Source: a virus
Reading direction: 5' to 3' (one strand)
DNA: 26,003 nucleotides
Virus record (IMG/VR): IMGVR_UViG_3300002447_000024
Coordinates: 1 to 26,003 of that record
A program made the position numbers and the translations under genes. A model generated the notes under the pieces. That model saw nothing but the letters and a program-made list of their open reading frames with translations, ran no database searches and was not told the DNA's origin. How positions within the stretch are numbered: position 1 is the first letter of the stretch; every line of letters starts with the position of its first letter. Below, one piece after another: positions 13,370 to 20,868 of this stretch.

Positions 13370-14530
13370 TTATCTTAGCCCAGCAATAGTTAACATCTTG
13401 TCCAAAAGTATTTTATCCGAACGACTCATACCTTCTTGTAATGGAGTTCCGTCTGGATTATGTGTTTGAGCATATTGTCTTGCCCACGCAAGTTTTTCTT
13501 TTGGATTAACAGGGCGCGGTTCCACAGGACGAATTCCGCCTGAAGCGGCTGGTGCTGTTACTGGTGCTGTTACTGGTGCTGCCGCTGGTGCTGCCGCTGT
13601 TACTGGTGCTGTTACTGGTGCTGTTACTGGTGCTGCCGCTGGTGCTGCCGCTGGTGCTGCCGCTGGGGCTGTTACTGGCTTTGGTCCTTGTCCTGATGCA
13701 GCTGCCGCTTTGGCAGCTCTTTCTTCAGCTTGTTTTGCTAAAAATGCTTGATTCTGTGCTTGGTATTCTGCTTGATTTTTATTACGCTTGTCAGTCAAAC
13801 TTCCAACAACAACTTCTTTTCCAGACTGTGTTGTATATACTTCTTGGCCTTTGGCATTTTTAGTTGTTGGGGCACCAGTTGGTGTCATAGTGTTTGCTCG
13901 TTGTGCTTCGAGATCGCTACGAATTTGCTGTGCCACAGTCATGTCTTTTGTAATTTCTGTTGGGTCAACTCCTCCACGTTTGATAATTGCGTTAGCAGTT
14001 TTATCATTAGTTACAGGCTGACCAGTTTTTGCATCTTTAACAGGATTTCCATTTGCGTCAAGACCGTATTCTTTCATGGCTGCTTTGGTCTGCGGTCCCA
14101 TGATTCCATCTGCTGTTATTTTTGCGCCTAGACCAATTAACTTATTTTGTAAAGTCATAACTGGGTTCGGAGCTCCTGCGGGAGGTTTTACTACTGGAGC
14201 AGTTGGGGCAGTCGGAGTAGCCGGTGGATTTGGATTTGCTGCCTGTTGCGGAGCAGCCGGTAATGGAGTTGCTACAACAGGCGTAGGTTCTGCTACAGGC
14301 GTAGCAACTGCCGCAGGTGCCGCAGGTGCTACTGGTTGAGCAACTGGCTTGCCTTTATTTGGTGCTCGAGCAAGAATATATTTGTCAGTTGGATCAGCAC
14401 CGCCTAACCATTTCTTATCTTCTGGACTCATTGTATCCCATGCTGCCGCATGTGGAGTCCCAGCAGGCCATGGATTTGTTACACCATCGGCCTCGTTAAT
14501 TAAATTAATATATTCACGCAACGTTTTCAT
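13370..14530 (-). CDS. Ala/Pro-rich protein with peptidoglycan-binding-like domain and capsid-targeting-like N-terminus, 386 aa
   Basis: The N-terminus MKTLREYINLINEAD resembles the T4 capsid-targeting sequence (MKTYQEFIAE) and contains IxE, the cleavage signal of the prohead protease. WLGGADPTDKYILAR (41-55) is shared with the next upstream protein. Residues 124-157 (VMTLQNKLIGLGAKITADGI, then MGPQTKAAMKEYG) fit a PG_binding_1 repeat. A low-complexity TAP/AAP region (285-330), encoded by 12-bp repeats, follows a charged helix (AFLAKQAEERAAKAAAA). The C-terminus (EGMSRSDKILLDKMLTIAG) also resembles its paralogue. It starts two bases after the stop of that paralogue and ends before a terminator. 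It is inferred to be an internal or virion-associated protein touching the cell wall at entry. A scaffold role is another option. Confidence 0.6.
   Translation of the reverse strand: MKTLREYINLINEADGVTNPWPAGTPHAAAWDTMSPEDKKWLGGADPTDKYILARAPNKGKPVAQPVAPAAPAAVATPVAEPTPVVATPLPAAPQQAANPNPPATPTAPTAPVVKPPAGAPNPVMTLQNKLIGLGAKITADGIMGPQTKAAMKEYGLDANGNPVKDAKTGQPVTNDKTANAIIKRGGVDPTEITKDMTVAQQIRSDLEAQRANTMTPTGAPTTKNAKGQEVYTTQSGKEVVVGSLTDKRNKNQAEYQAQNQAFLAKQAEERAAKAAAASGQGPKPVTAPAAAPAAAPAAAPVTAPVTAPVTAAAPAAAPVTAPVTAPAASGGIRPVEPRPVNPKEKLAWARQYAQTHNPDGTPLQEGMSRSDKILLDKMLTIAGLR
13551..13676. repeat. 12-bp tandem repeats (10.5 units)
   Basis: Units GGTGCTGTTACT and GGTGCTGCCGCT alternate over 126 bases, with one 6-base half unit at 13599-13604. 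They encode the TAPVTAP/AAPAAAP stretch of the 386-aa protein. All units keep the reading frame, so gain or loss of units would only change linker length. The GGTGCTGCCGCT unit also occurs in the neighbouring paralogue. Confidence 0.85.
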
Positions 14531-14532
14531 TA

Positions 14533-15474
14533 TTAACCTCTTGCTAACTGAATAATACGTGCTAGTGCTTGATCTTCTCTATACACACTTTCTGCCATAG
14601 GACTATACGGCATTCCTGTCATTGGATCACTGGCTCCCATAGTACCTGTTGCTCCGCCTGCTGGTGCCGCCTTTCCTGGTACTGCCGGAGCTGGTTTAGC
14701 ACCTTGTCCATATTGTTTCATAGCCGCTTGTGTAGCTGGGCCCATTACACCGTCTGCTTTGATCTTTGCGCCTTTTGCGATTAGATCTTGTTGTATCTTT
14801 TGCACTGCTGGGTCTGATTTAGCAGGAACTCTAGGTTTCGCTGCCTGTTGTGCCGCAGGTGCTGCCGCAGGTGCCGCTGCCGCAGGTGCCGCTGCCGCCG
14901 CTGGTTCCTCCATTCCGGCAGTTTGAGCAGCCAACATTTGTCCTTGTTGACTATCTGCGCTTACTTTTTGATCCGTTGCTTGAGGAATAGCTGGGGCCGA
15001 TGCCGCTGGTGCTGCCGCTGGTGCTGCCGCTGGGGCATTTGGTACAGCACTTCTCATTCTAGCAAGAATAAACTTATCAGTTGGGTCGGCGCCACCTAAC
15101 CATTTTAATTGTTCAGGAGTGGCTGGAGGGCCGCCATCTGCCATCTTAGCTGGAGCCGCAGCCGCTGGAGCCGCAGCCGCAGGAGCCGCCGCCGGTGCAT
15201 TAGGCGCAGCCGATGCTGGCATGCGTGTCTTATCTGCCATTGGGCTAGCAGGAGCCGCTGGTGCTGCCGCTGGTGCTGCCGCCGCTGGTGCTGCCGCCGC
15301 TGGGGGTGCGCCGCGCCAACGTGGATCGCCTGGCTCTAGTCCTGCGTTTGGATTACGTCCTGCGTCGTTTGCTGTTAAATAATCTGCTGATGCAGCAATT
15401 TGATCTGGTGTTCGTAATTCTGCCTCGTTAACAATGTCGAGATATTTTCTTAAAAGTCCGTTAAAGTTGCTCAT
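14533..15474 (-). CDS. Ala/Pro-rich paralogue with peptidoglycan-binding-like domain, 313 aa
   Basis: This protein shares its architecture with the 386-aa protein directly downstream: an N-terminal helix ending VNEAE (MSNFNGLLRKYLDIVNEAE), the motif WLGGADPTDKFILAR (125-139), and a PG_binding_1-like repeat near the C-terminus (VQKIQQDLIAKGAKIKADGV, then MGPATQAAMKQYG, 224-256). The ending (ESVYREDQALARIIQLARG) is also similar. The domain order differs in that the low-complexity AAAAPAAAP linkers come before the binding repeat. Nearly a third of the residues are Ala. AAGGAT about ten bases before the ATG is the ribosome site, and a late-like box AATAAATA ends 19 bases before the ATG. The pair looks like a tandem duplication followed by linker expansion. 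It is probably virion- or prohead-associated and expressed late. Confidence 0.6.
   Translation of the reverse strand: MSNFNGLLRKYLDIVNEAELRTPDQIAASADYLTANDAGRNPNAGLEPGDPRWRGAPPAAAAPAAAAPAAAPAAPASPMADKTRMPASAAPNAPAAAPAAAAPAAAAPAKMADGGPPATPEQLKWLGGADPTDKFILARMRSAVPNAPAAAPAAAPAASAPAIPQATDQKVSADSQQGQMLAAQTAGMEEPAAAAAPAAAAPAAAPAAQQAAKPRVPAKSDPAVQKIQQDLIAKGAKIKADGVMGPATQAAMKQYGQGAKPAPAVPGKAAPAGGATGTMGASDPMTGMPYSPMAESVYREDQALARIIQLARG
15251..15302. repeat. Ala-linker repeats of the 313-aa gene
   Basis: Near-perfect repeats of GGTGCTGCCGCT with GCC triplet insertions encode runs of AAAAPAAAP. The same unit appears near 15009-15031 and in related form around 14855-14900, and in the adjacent paralogue at 13575-13664. 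These could allow recombination between the two genes. Confidence 0.6.
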
Positions 15475-15493
15475 GGTACAGTATCCTTTTTTT

Positions 15494-15501
15494 TATTTAT
15501 T
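15494..15501 (-). promoter_or_regulatory. Late-promoter-like box before the 313-aa gene
   Basis: AATAAATA on the minus strand (7 of 8 to TATAAATA) overlaps the stop of the 840-aa gene and lies 19 bases before the ATG at 15474. An AAGGAT ribosome site sits between them. The geometry is the same as at 20861-20868. Confidence 0.45.
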
Positions 15502-18022
15502 AGTTCTTTGGCATCAATGACATAAAGTGTTTCATCATATCTTGAGGGTTAATTTGGCCACTATTGCCCGGTAGCTGAACCGGTTGGTTTGGCATTTGTC
15601 CTTGTAGCCCTTGGAATATACCCCCAATGCCTTTTTGTATTTGTTGACTCATCTTGTCCGGATCATTCATAGCATCTATCCCAAATTCTTGATCACCAAC
15701 TTTTAATTTTGCATTTTGAAATTGTTTCATCAATTGTTGTAGTTTATCAAATTGTGCGGCATCCATTGGATTATTAGTAGTATTACCGCTAGAAGATGAT
15801 GTACTAGTAACGTTTGCGCCTGGCATTGATTTCATTTGGTTGAACATCGAATCAACGTCACCACCGCCCATGCCTTTCATCATATTAGAAAAATCTGGTA
15901 CTTCTTCATCCACTGTACGATCATTATGTGACACACCGGCTAGTCGTAAAATAGCGTGGTGTTCGTGATCGGCCTTGCCTGCGCCCGGATCTTTCATATC
16001 AATAAACTTTAATACCTTAATTAAATCGTCTTCTGTTGCGCCTTCGAACATGCCATCTTCAAACGCTTTTTTCAATTTTATCTTAATACGCATTGCGCCT
16101 AACGGAAATGCTCCAGATTCTTTATCATAGAATCCGCTAATAAATTTAATCATTTCTTCAGTGCCACTTACATCTGAATCTAATCCAAACTCGGTTGGGT
16201 CCATGCCACACTCTTTAATTGCATCGTGTAATTTAATTTCTCTTGACCCTAAATCCATAGTGTGGTCGCCGGTCGCACCTTTACTAATTGCTTTATAAAT
16301 TAATGCTTTCAAACGGTCTTTTTCACCGCCCGGTTTCATTGGCTTTTTAAATGTATCCTTTGGAGCATCGTGTGGAGTATGCTTGTGCCACGGTGCGTCA
16401 TCTTCTTCACCTTCAGCAATTGGCGCTGCCGGTACTTCTGGAGGTAACGGTTCTGCTGGTGCTCCCATTGGTGGAATTGCTTCCGGTGCTGGTGGCACTT
16501 CCGGTGCTGGTGGCACTTCTGGTGCTGGTGGAGCGGCAGCTGGAGCAGGTGGTGCAGCAGGAACTTCATCTCCGCCTACTGCTCCACTATCACCGCCAAA
16601 ATCAATTAGTCCGTTTTGTAAAATTTCAGCAAGTTCTTCGTTGTCCTGTGCTAATTCTGTTAAGATAACTTCAATAGTAGTTGTTACATCTTTATCAGTA
16701 CTGTCTTTTGTAATTTGTTTTAGTTCTTCAATCTTAGCAATAAACGCAGGTAACGGTATTAACTTGGTTAACTCTTCTAGATTAATGCCAGCAACTCCGG
16801 CAGTTAATTTGTCAGCGGAAAATATTTGATTTACTTTTTTTAAGTTAGCTTGTTTAACATCTGGATTATGATCAAAAATACCTTGTCCGTATTCGTCTTG
16901 ATCATCTTCAGTTACAATTGAATTCATAAAGGATTCAAACTGCTCTTCTGGAGACTCGGATACTTTCTTTTCTTTTTTTACAACCTGTTGTGCCGGACCG
17001 CCTGCTTCATCTAACAAATCATCAAAACTTACTCCCAATACTGGCAGTTCTGATTCGTCGACAAATTTATAAATGTATGGAAATACTGCTTTTAAATCTT
17101 CGTTGAATGTACGAATTGTTAAACGATTAATTAGGTCATTACTAACTTCTTCCGGAATCATTAAATCTTCTTGTTCTTCAAATGATTCTACAAATGATTC
17201 GTAGTATGCTGGACGTTGTAACTTGTGGATAGTTTCTTTAATTTGGTCAATACGATCTAGTACACGATCAGTTACATTGCCCATTGCTTCGCTAACTTGT
17301 GCCTGACGATTAACATAACCTTTAAATTTTCGTAGACTTGCCAGTTCTTCACTTAAACTACTAATGTGTTTACCAATACTATCGTATGGAGTTCCGCCGT
17401 GTTTGATATGTTCTGCTAATGCACGAGCACCATTTAAATGTTTGTACGGATAACGGAAACGTTCGCCTTGTGCGTTCTCAATGTAAATGCTGTCAATGTG
17501 CATTGTTCTGCCAGCGGCAACATCTAAGTTGACTGGTTGACTGTGTTTAACAACTAGTCTTGCTTCGCCTAGGTCTTGATAACTCATGCGAGCGTTACCA
17601 TACATCTTATTTTCCATTATAGGAGTTTGTGGCATAACTGGTTCTTCCTTGGGCTTTGATTGGTAATGGTAGTCACGCTTGTCTAAGCTGTCCTTACCTA
17701 TATTTTGTTCATCATATTTTAATAGACGTTTCTTAGCAAATATTCTAAGACCTTTTAAAAATTCACCGCAACGTGGGTGTTTTTTATCCACTAAATCACC
17801 GGCAAGTTGTACTACAATTCCTTCATCGTCGTCGAGCGTAATTGTAATAGTTCCTAATGATTCACCGTTTTCTTTGTATTCGAATTCAAAGAATCGACCC
17901 TGGTTCATTTCTTTTTTTCTGGTAATGACATCCCCGGATTCGTTTCCAACTTGTATGTTAGGAAAGCGGGTTTGTATTTTACCGTAGAGGTCGAGCGCAA
18001 TTTTGTCTAAATTAGATTCCAT
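15500..18022 (-). CDS. Large conserved phage protein, 840 aa, unknown function (possibly virion-associated)
   Basis: The start chosen is the ATG at 18022 (MESNLDKIALDLYGKIQ). A TTG start at 18052 would overlap terminase by 20 bases. The first 115 residues form a beta-rich domain (FFEFEYKENGESLGTITITL, IVVQLAGDLVDKKHPRCGEF). About residues 155-205 form another small domain (RLVVKHSQPVNLDVAAGRTM, ENAQGERFRYPYKHLNGARA). Coiled helices follow, then acidic linkers. A Pro/Ala/Glu linker with PPAPEV repeats lies at about 480-535. The C-terminal part is rich in Met, Gln and Asn (FNQMKSMPGANV, PNQPVQLPGNSGQINPQDMM). The modular layout, in the run from the terminase to the Ala/Pro-rich paralogues, suggests a structural or internal head protein. 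I recognise no catalytic motif. No Shine-Dalgarno is visible, but a TAAATA box is four bases before the ATG. Confidence 0.68.
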   Translation of the reverse strand: MESNLDKIALDLYGKIQTRFPNIQVGNESGDVITRKKEMNQGRFFEFEYKENGESLGTITITLDDDEGIVVQLAGDLVDKKHPRCGEFLKGLRIFAKKRLLKYDEQNIGKDSLDKRDYHYQSKPKEEPVMPQTPIMENKMYGNARMSYQDLGEARLVVKHSQPVNLDVAAGRTMHIDSIYIENAQGERFRYPYKHLNGARALAEHIKHGGTPYDSIGKHISSLSEELASLRKFKGYVNRQAQVSEAMGNVTDRVLDRIDQIKETIHKLQRPAYYESFVESFEEQEDLMIPEEVSNDLINRLTIRTFNEDLKAVFPYIYKFVDESELPVLGVSFDDLLDEAGGPAQQVVKKEKKVSESPEEQFESFMNSIVTEDDQDEYGQGIFDHNPDVKQANLKKVNQIFSADKLTAGVAGINLEELTKLIPLPAFIAKIEELKQITKDSTDKDVTTTIEVILTELAQDNEELAEILQNGLIDFGGDSGAVGGDEVPAAPPAPAAAPPAPEVPPAPEVPPAPEAIPPMGAPAEPLPPEVPAAPIAEGEEDDAPWHKHTPHDAPKDTFKKPMKPGGEKDRLKALIYKAISKGATGDHTMDLGSREIKLHDAIKECGMDPTEFGLDSDVSGTEEMIKFISGFYDKESGAFPLGAMRIKIKLKKAFEDGMFEGATEDDLIKVLKFIDMKDPGAGKADHEHHAILRLAGVSHNDRTVDEEVPDFSNMMKGMGGGDVDSMFNQMKSMPGANVTSTSSSSGNTTNNPMDAAQFDKLQQLMKQFQNAKLKVGDQEFGIDAMNDPDKMSQQIQKGIGGIFQGLQGQMPNQPVQLPGNSGQINPQDMMKHFMSLMPKN
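16483..16533. repeat. 18-bp tandem repeat (about 2.8 units)
   Basis: The unit CCGGTGCTGGTGGCACTT occurs at 16483-16500 and 16501-16518, followed by a partial variant. It encodes the PPAPEV repeats in the Pro-rich linker of the 840-aa protein and keeps the frame. Confidence 0.75.
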
Positions 18023-18026
18023 AGTA

Positions 18027-18034
18027 TATTTATC
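18027..18034 (-). promoter_or_regulatory. Late-like -10 box directly before the 840-aa gene
   Basis: GATAAATA on the minus strand (7 of 8) stands four bases from the ATG at 18022, which has no Shine-Dalgarno. If active, transcription would start at the ATG. It overlaps the terminase stop codon, so it may be chance in AT-rich sequence. Confidence 0.3.
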
Positions 18035-19628
18035 AGATGTTTGAGGAAACAAATATAGGCAAGGGTGCTTGCCAATCTTCGTCTAGTGAGGATTCTATGG
18101 CAAGTTTAGCAAATACCGCAGGATCCCAATCTGCTAGTACTACAGTCATGCGTACAATTAGTAGTAACGCTGACACTAAATCGTCGTGTTGTCCAGTTTT
18201 TGCTTTATATGTTACGCCCGCTGCAATAAATGTTTTTAGTTCACTTAGCAATGCTTTACTGTTAATCTTCATTTGATCTTGTTCAATAAAGTATTTTAAG
18301 CGGCTACATGCTGATATTTTACTACCGTGTGTAGTGTTAAATCCTTTACGGAATTTACGCACATGACCTTTTTTAACTGGTTCGCTAAGGAATAATCCCG
18401 GGAATGTGTCTTCGCCTAAGTTTGCAATTACTACTAGTGCGGCTTCGCCTAATGTGTTATTTTCTACACTCCAGTAGATGCTGTTGGAGTAATCTTGGCT
18501 TATTTCGTCCTGGATATATCTAATTACATCTCTAAAAATTTTAACTTGATCCTGTATAATAGTTAAGTTGTGTTGCCACTCTGCTACCTGTATCATACTA
18601 GGCAATTCAAATACTTGTATACCTGCGTAGTCGCCGCCCGTACCTAAACTAGGATCTAACCCTACCAAATAAGTATTACCGGGAGTTGGCTTTTTATACC
18701 AACGCACTTGCCCCATCTTAAATTGTGGTTCTTTGCCCATCATCTCTGCTAGCTTAATACTGTTGATAAGTGTTTCGTCAAAAACTAAAAACTCGCAGCC
18801 GTACTCTCGACGGAAACGTTCTTCACCAATACGCCCCATTTCAACAGACTTCCATTTGTCGTCTCGATCCGGATGTTCGTGCCATTCTGCTCTAAATCCG
18901 TGGAACCCGTTGCGTCCTAAGTTGTCCTCGCGTTCACTGCCAAACTCGTCAAATTTATCTTGTGACTCTTTCCAAATATTAGCAAATGTATCTTCGTCTG
19001 AGTTTGGCGTACTTGTTATAATTGCACGTCCACCAGTTGCTAGTGTCGGGGATATTGAAGTCCAAAACTCAGTGGCGATATTTGGTTGAACGAATGCAAA
19101 CTCATCGCAATACAGTAGGGAAATTGACATACCACGACCAGTGTTGCCAGTTGTAGTAGCCGATACAATTCTTGATCCATTATCAAACTCCATTGACCCT
19201 TTGTTATAGTTTACAACACCGCTACGAATATAATCAGGGCATAATTCATATCCGTATCTAATACGCTGCATAATTTCCTGCGAGCCTGTATATTTGTGTG
19301 CGGCAACTAGAATAGTTTGATCTGGGTGAAACATAGCAAACCAAAGCAGATATGCTGACGCACAAGTAGTCTTGCCACTTTGACGCGGCAGCATGTTTAC
19401 ATTAAAACGATAATCGTGATAACTGTGTAGTAACCCTTCTTGATATTCAAAAGGTTGAAATAACATCTTGCCTTTAACAGGATGCTGTATATAAAAGAAA
19501 TGTTTAGCAAAATATAAGTAACCGGTTTCGGGGTCGGCGCAGGCCAGCAGATCTTTAATCTGCTCTTCTGTGAACCGTTCAGTAGTATGCGCTTTTTTGG
19601 TTAAGACGCCGTCAAGTGATTTTGCCAT
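18033..19628 (-). CDS. 17: Terminase large subunit gp17 (packaging ATPase and nuclease)
   Basis: This 531-residue DNA-packaging motor subunit docks at the portal, translocates DNA with ATP and cuts the concatemer. The ATPase domain has NMLPRQSGKTTCAS with Walker A at 81-88, LLYCDEFAF with Walker B and the catalytic Glu at 171-179, and the coupling motif IITSTPNSDED (203-213). The RNase H-like nuclease domain shows Asp325 (VGLDPSLG), Glu389 (WSVENNTLGEA) and Asp482/483 (GQHDDLVSALLL). Length is slightly below T4 gp17 (610 aa), with a shorter N-terminus. A UUCG terminator lies before it. There is no Shine-Dalgarno, but a TGTAAATA box is five bases from the ATG. It is not followed by gp18 as in T4 but by the 840-aa gene. 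Confidence 0.95.
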   Translation of the reverse strand: MAKSLDGVLTKKAHTTERFTEEQIKDLLACADPETGYLYFAKHFFYIQHPVKGKMLFQPFEYQEGLLHSYHDYRFNVNMLPRQSGKTTCASAYLLWFAMFHPDQTILVAAHKYTGSQEIMQRIRYGYELCPDYIRSGVVNYNKGSMEFDNGSRIVSATTTGNTGRGMSISLLYCDEFAFVQPNIATEFWTSISPTLATGGRAIITSTPNSDEDTFANIWKESQDKFDEFGSEREDNLGRNGFHGFRAEWHEHPDRDDKWKSVEMGRIGEERFRREYGCEFLVFDETLINSIKLAEMMGKEPQFKMGQVRWYKKPTPGNTYLVGLDPSLGTGGDYAGIQVFELPSMIQVAEWQHNLTIIQDQVKIFRDVIRYIQDEISQDYSNSIYWSVENNTLGEAALVVIANLGEDTFPGLFLSEPVKKGHVRKFRKGFNTTHGSKISACSRLKYFIEQDQMKINSKALLSELKTFIAAGVTYKAKTGQHDDLVSALLLIVRMTVVLADWDPAVFAKLAIESSLDEDWQAPLPIFVSSNI

Positions 19629-19633
19629 ATGTT

Positions 19634-19641
19634 TATTTACA
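19634..19641 (-). promoter_or_regulatory. Late-like -10 box directly before gene 17
   Basis: TGTAAATA on the minus strand (7 of 8 to TATAAATA) ends five bases before the ATG at 19628 and lies just past the terminator at 19643-19669. No ribosome site is visible. The predicted start point coincides with the ATG, as at 23170-23177. Confidence 0.4.
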
Positions 19642-19642
19642 T

Positions 19643-19669
19643 AAAAAAAGCACCCCGAAGAGTGCTTTT
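19643..19669 (-). terminator. Intrinsic terminator with UUCG tetraloop
   Basis: On the minus strand AAAAGCACTC-TTCG-GGGTGCTTTT forms a 10-bp stem with one G-U pair and a very stable UUCG loop (19646-19669), followed by a run of seven T (19643-19649). It lies 20 bases past the stop of the upstream gene and insulates gene 17 from the gp4/gp16 group. Confidence 0.85.
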
Positions 19670-19689
19670 GATAATGCTGTTAAGGAGTA

Positions 19690-20232
19690 TTAACGGCCTT
19701 TAACATCTGCGTAATGTGCGGCTAGTTGTTTAACTAACCCTTCGTGCATGTGCGGATTGCCTATAGGCAATCCAGCTTGGCGTGGACGATGATCGCCGCT
19801 GTTTGGAGGCGTTCCGACGTTAATGACGTCATTAATGTCTAATGTTATTTGGTCAGGATTGTTTGTAGATGCGTTAAATCCGGCACCCACATCTTCTTCA
19901 TACGATTCTTCAGGTTCTCCAATTAAAATGTCGTGTTCGCTATCGTGTGAGTGTTGCGGTTCGCTTTCTGGTCCGTCTTGAATATCTTTTAATACATTCA
20001 ATAAGTCACGGATACCACCTGCGCCGCTACCGTTCATACTAACGTTCATTGTTACTGAATCGCTTTGTTTTGGAGCAGCCATACGAGACGGTGGCATCAT
20101 ATCCATTCCACATTCTTCAACCGATACTTCAGTAGATGCTTCTGGAGGAACTGCGCCGTCTACCGGTTCAGTCATGACTACATCGCTTTCGTCAAGCTGT
20201 TTCATCTTTGCTAATAAATCTTGAAAGTTCAT
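19690..20232 (-). CDS. Acidic protein with capsid-targeting-like N-terminus, 180 aa
   Basis: The start is taken at 20232 (MNFQDLLAKMKQLDESD), one base after the stop of the 202-aa gene (TAA-T-ATG), with AAGGAAA as ribosome site. A longer frame to 20274 has no ribosome site. The N-terminal amphipathic helix ends in LDE-S, an LxE pattern that fits the cleavage signal of T4-type prohead proteases. The body is acidic and low in complexity, with EVSVEECGMDMMPP, a Met/Asn/Gly segment, a His-rich stretch (PQHSHDSEHD) and NPDQITLDINDVINVG. The C-terminus PHMHEGLVKQLAAHYADVKG is a short helix. No catalytic motif is visible. It is inferred to be an internal or scaffold-type head protein and is followed by a terminator. 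Confidence 0.62.
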   Translation of the reverse strand: MNFQDLLAKMKQLDESDVVMTEPVDGAVPPEASTEVSVEECGMDMMPPSRMAAPKQSDSVTMNVSMNGSGAGGIRDLLNVLKDIQDGPESEPQHSHDSEHDILIGEPEESYEEDVGAGFNASTNNPDQITLDINDVINVGTPPNSGDHRPRQAGLPIGNPHMHEGLVKQLAAHYADVKGR

Positions 20233-20233
20233 A

Positions 20234-20842
20234 TTATTTTCCTTTTCTTGGATCTGGATTTGAAACCTTACCAAGCGGGCTCTTCGCAGGTGCTACTTTA
20301 TCTGCCTTGACTGTTTTTTCACTCGGAGTTTTCTTTGCTAAAATCTTTTCGTTAACACCTTTGTATTGTGTTAGCTTCTTTGTATGTGAGCCTAATTCTT
20401 TAAGTAAACTCATTACTTGCTTATCGCCAACTAATTTTTGACCATCTACATCTTCTAATGGTTTTTCTAATAATGATTCGCCAGTTGGTTTATCGTTAGC
20501 ATGATTTAATGCTTCTTCGTCTTGTTCTAGTAAATTGCGTACTTTAATTTTAGCAAGAGCAACACTACAGTAGTCAGCTACTAAATCACGAATTTGTAAA
20601 CTAGTTGCTGGATATGCTGTAGTAATATCATATACTGTAACTTCAACATTCTTTTGATCTGGGAAGTCGACTTGTGTTTCTTGAATAGGGGTGCTTTTAC
20701 CTGCTGAGCATGATTCAACTTTAAATTGAGATAATGCTTGCTTGATCTTAGTAGCGCAGTCTTTTGGACAGTCGCCGGCAATTTTTACTTTAAATTCGTA
20801 AACTTGTTTGCCTTCTATAACGTATTGTTTAAATGATTTCAT
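20234..20842 (-). CDS. Conserved phage protein with capsid-targeting-like N-terminus, 202 aa
   Basis: The first ten residues, MKSFKQYVIE, align without gaps to the T4 capsid-targeting sequence MKTYQEFIAE, with conservative changes at most positions and the final Glu kept. The rest has a compact alpha/beta domain of about 110 residues (VYEFKVKIAGDCPKDCATKI, VEVTVYDITTAYPATSLQIR, YCSVALAKIKVRN) in a ferredoxin-like rhythm. A linker (GESLLEKPLEDVDGQKLVGD) and a long basic Lys/Pro tail (AKKTPSEKTVKADKVAPAK) follow. The basic tail would suit DNA inside the head. GGGA about eight bases before the ATG and a late-like box 18 bases upstream support this start. Function is unknown, and an internal head protein is the best inference. 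Confidence 0.65.
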   Translation of the reverse strand: MKSFKQYVIEGKQVYEFKVKIAGDCPKDCATKIKQALSQFKVESCSAGKSTPIQETQVDFPDQKNVEVTVYDITTAYPATSLQIRDLVADYCSVALAKIKVRNLLEQDEEALNHANDKPTGESLLEKPLEDVDGQKLVGDKQVMSLLKELGSHTKKLTQYKGVNEKILAKKTPSEKTVKADKVAPAKSPLGKVSNPDPRKGK

Positions 20843-20860
20843 TGTGTAATCCCAGTATTG

Positions 20861-20868
20861 TATTTATT
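20861..20868 (-). promoter_or_regulatory. Late-promoter-like box before the 202-aa gene
   Basis: AATAAATA on the minus strand (7 of 8) overlaps the end of gene 16 and lies 18 bases before the ATG at 20842, with GGGA between them. The leader geometry is the same as at 15494-15501 and 2714-2721. Confidence 0.42.

Noticed and set aside
13551-13676. Regular repeats considered as a CRISPR-like array
   Set aside because: Units are 12 bases, contiguous, without unique spacers, and in frame inside a protein gene.
13552-15382. Several open frames on the plus strand opposite the Ala/Pro-rich genes
   Set aside because: GC-rich repeats coding Ala/Pro on one strand give open Leu/Val/Gly/Arg-rich frames on the other. 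They have no ribosome sites and simply mirror the repeats.
16351-16829. Plus-strand frames of 105 and 148 codons opposite the 840-aa gene
   Set aside because: They mirror the Pro/Ala linker of the real gene, have repetitive composition and no promoter or ribosome site.
18022-18052. Upstream TTG start for the 840-aa gene
   Set aside because: It would overlap terminase by 20 bases with a weak start codon and no ribosome site. The ATG at 18022 is simpler.
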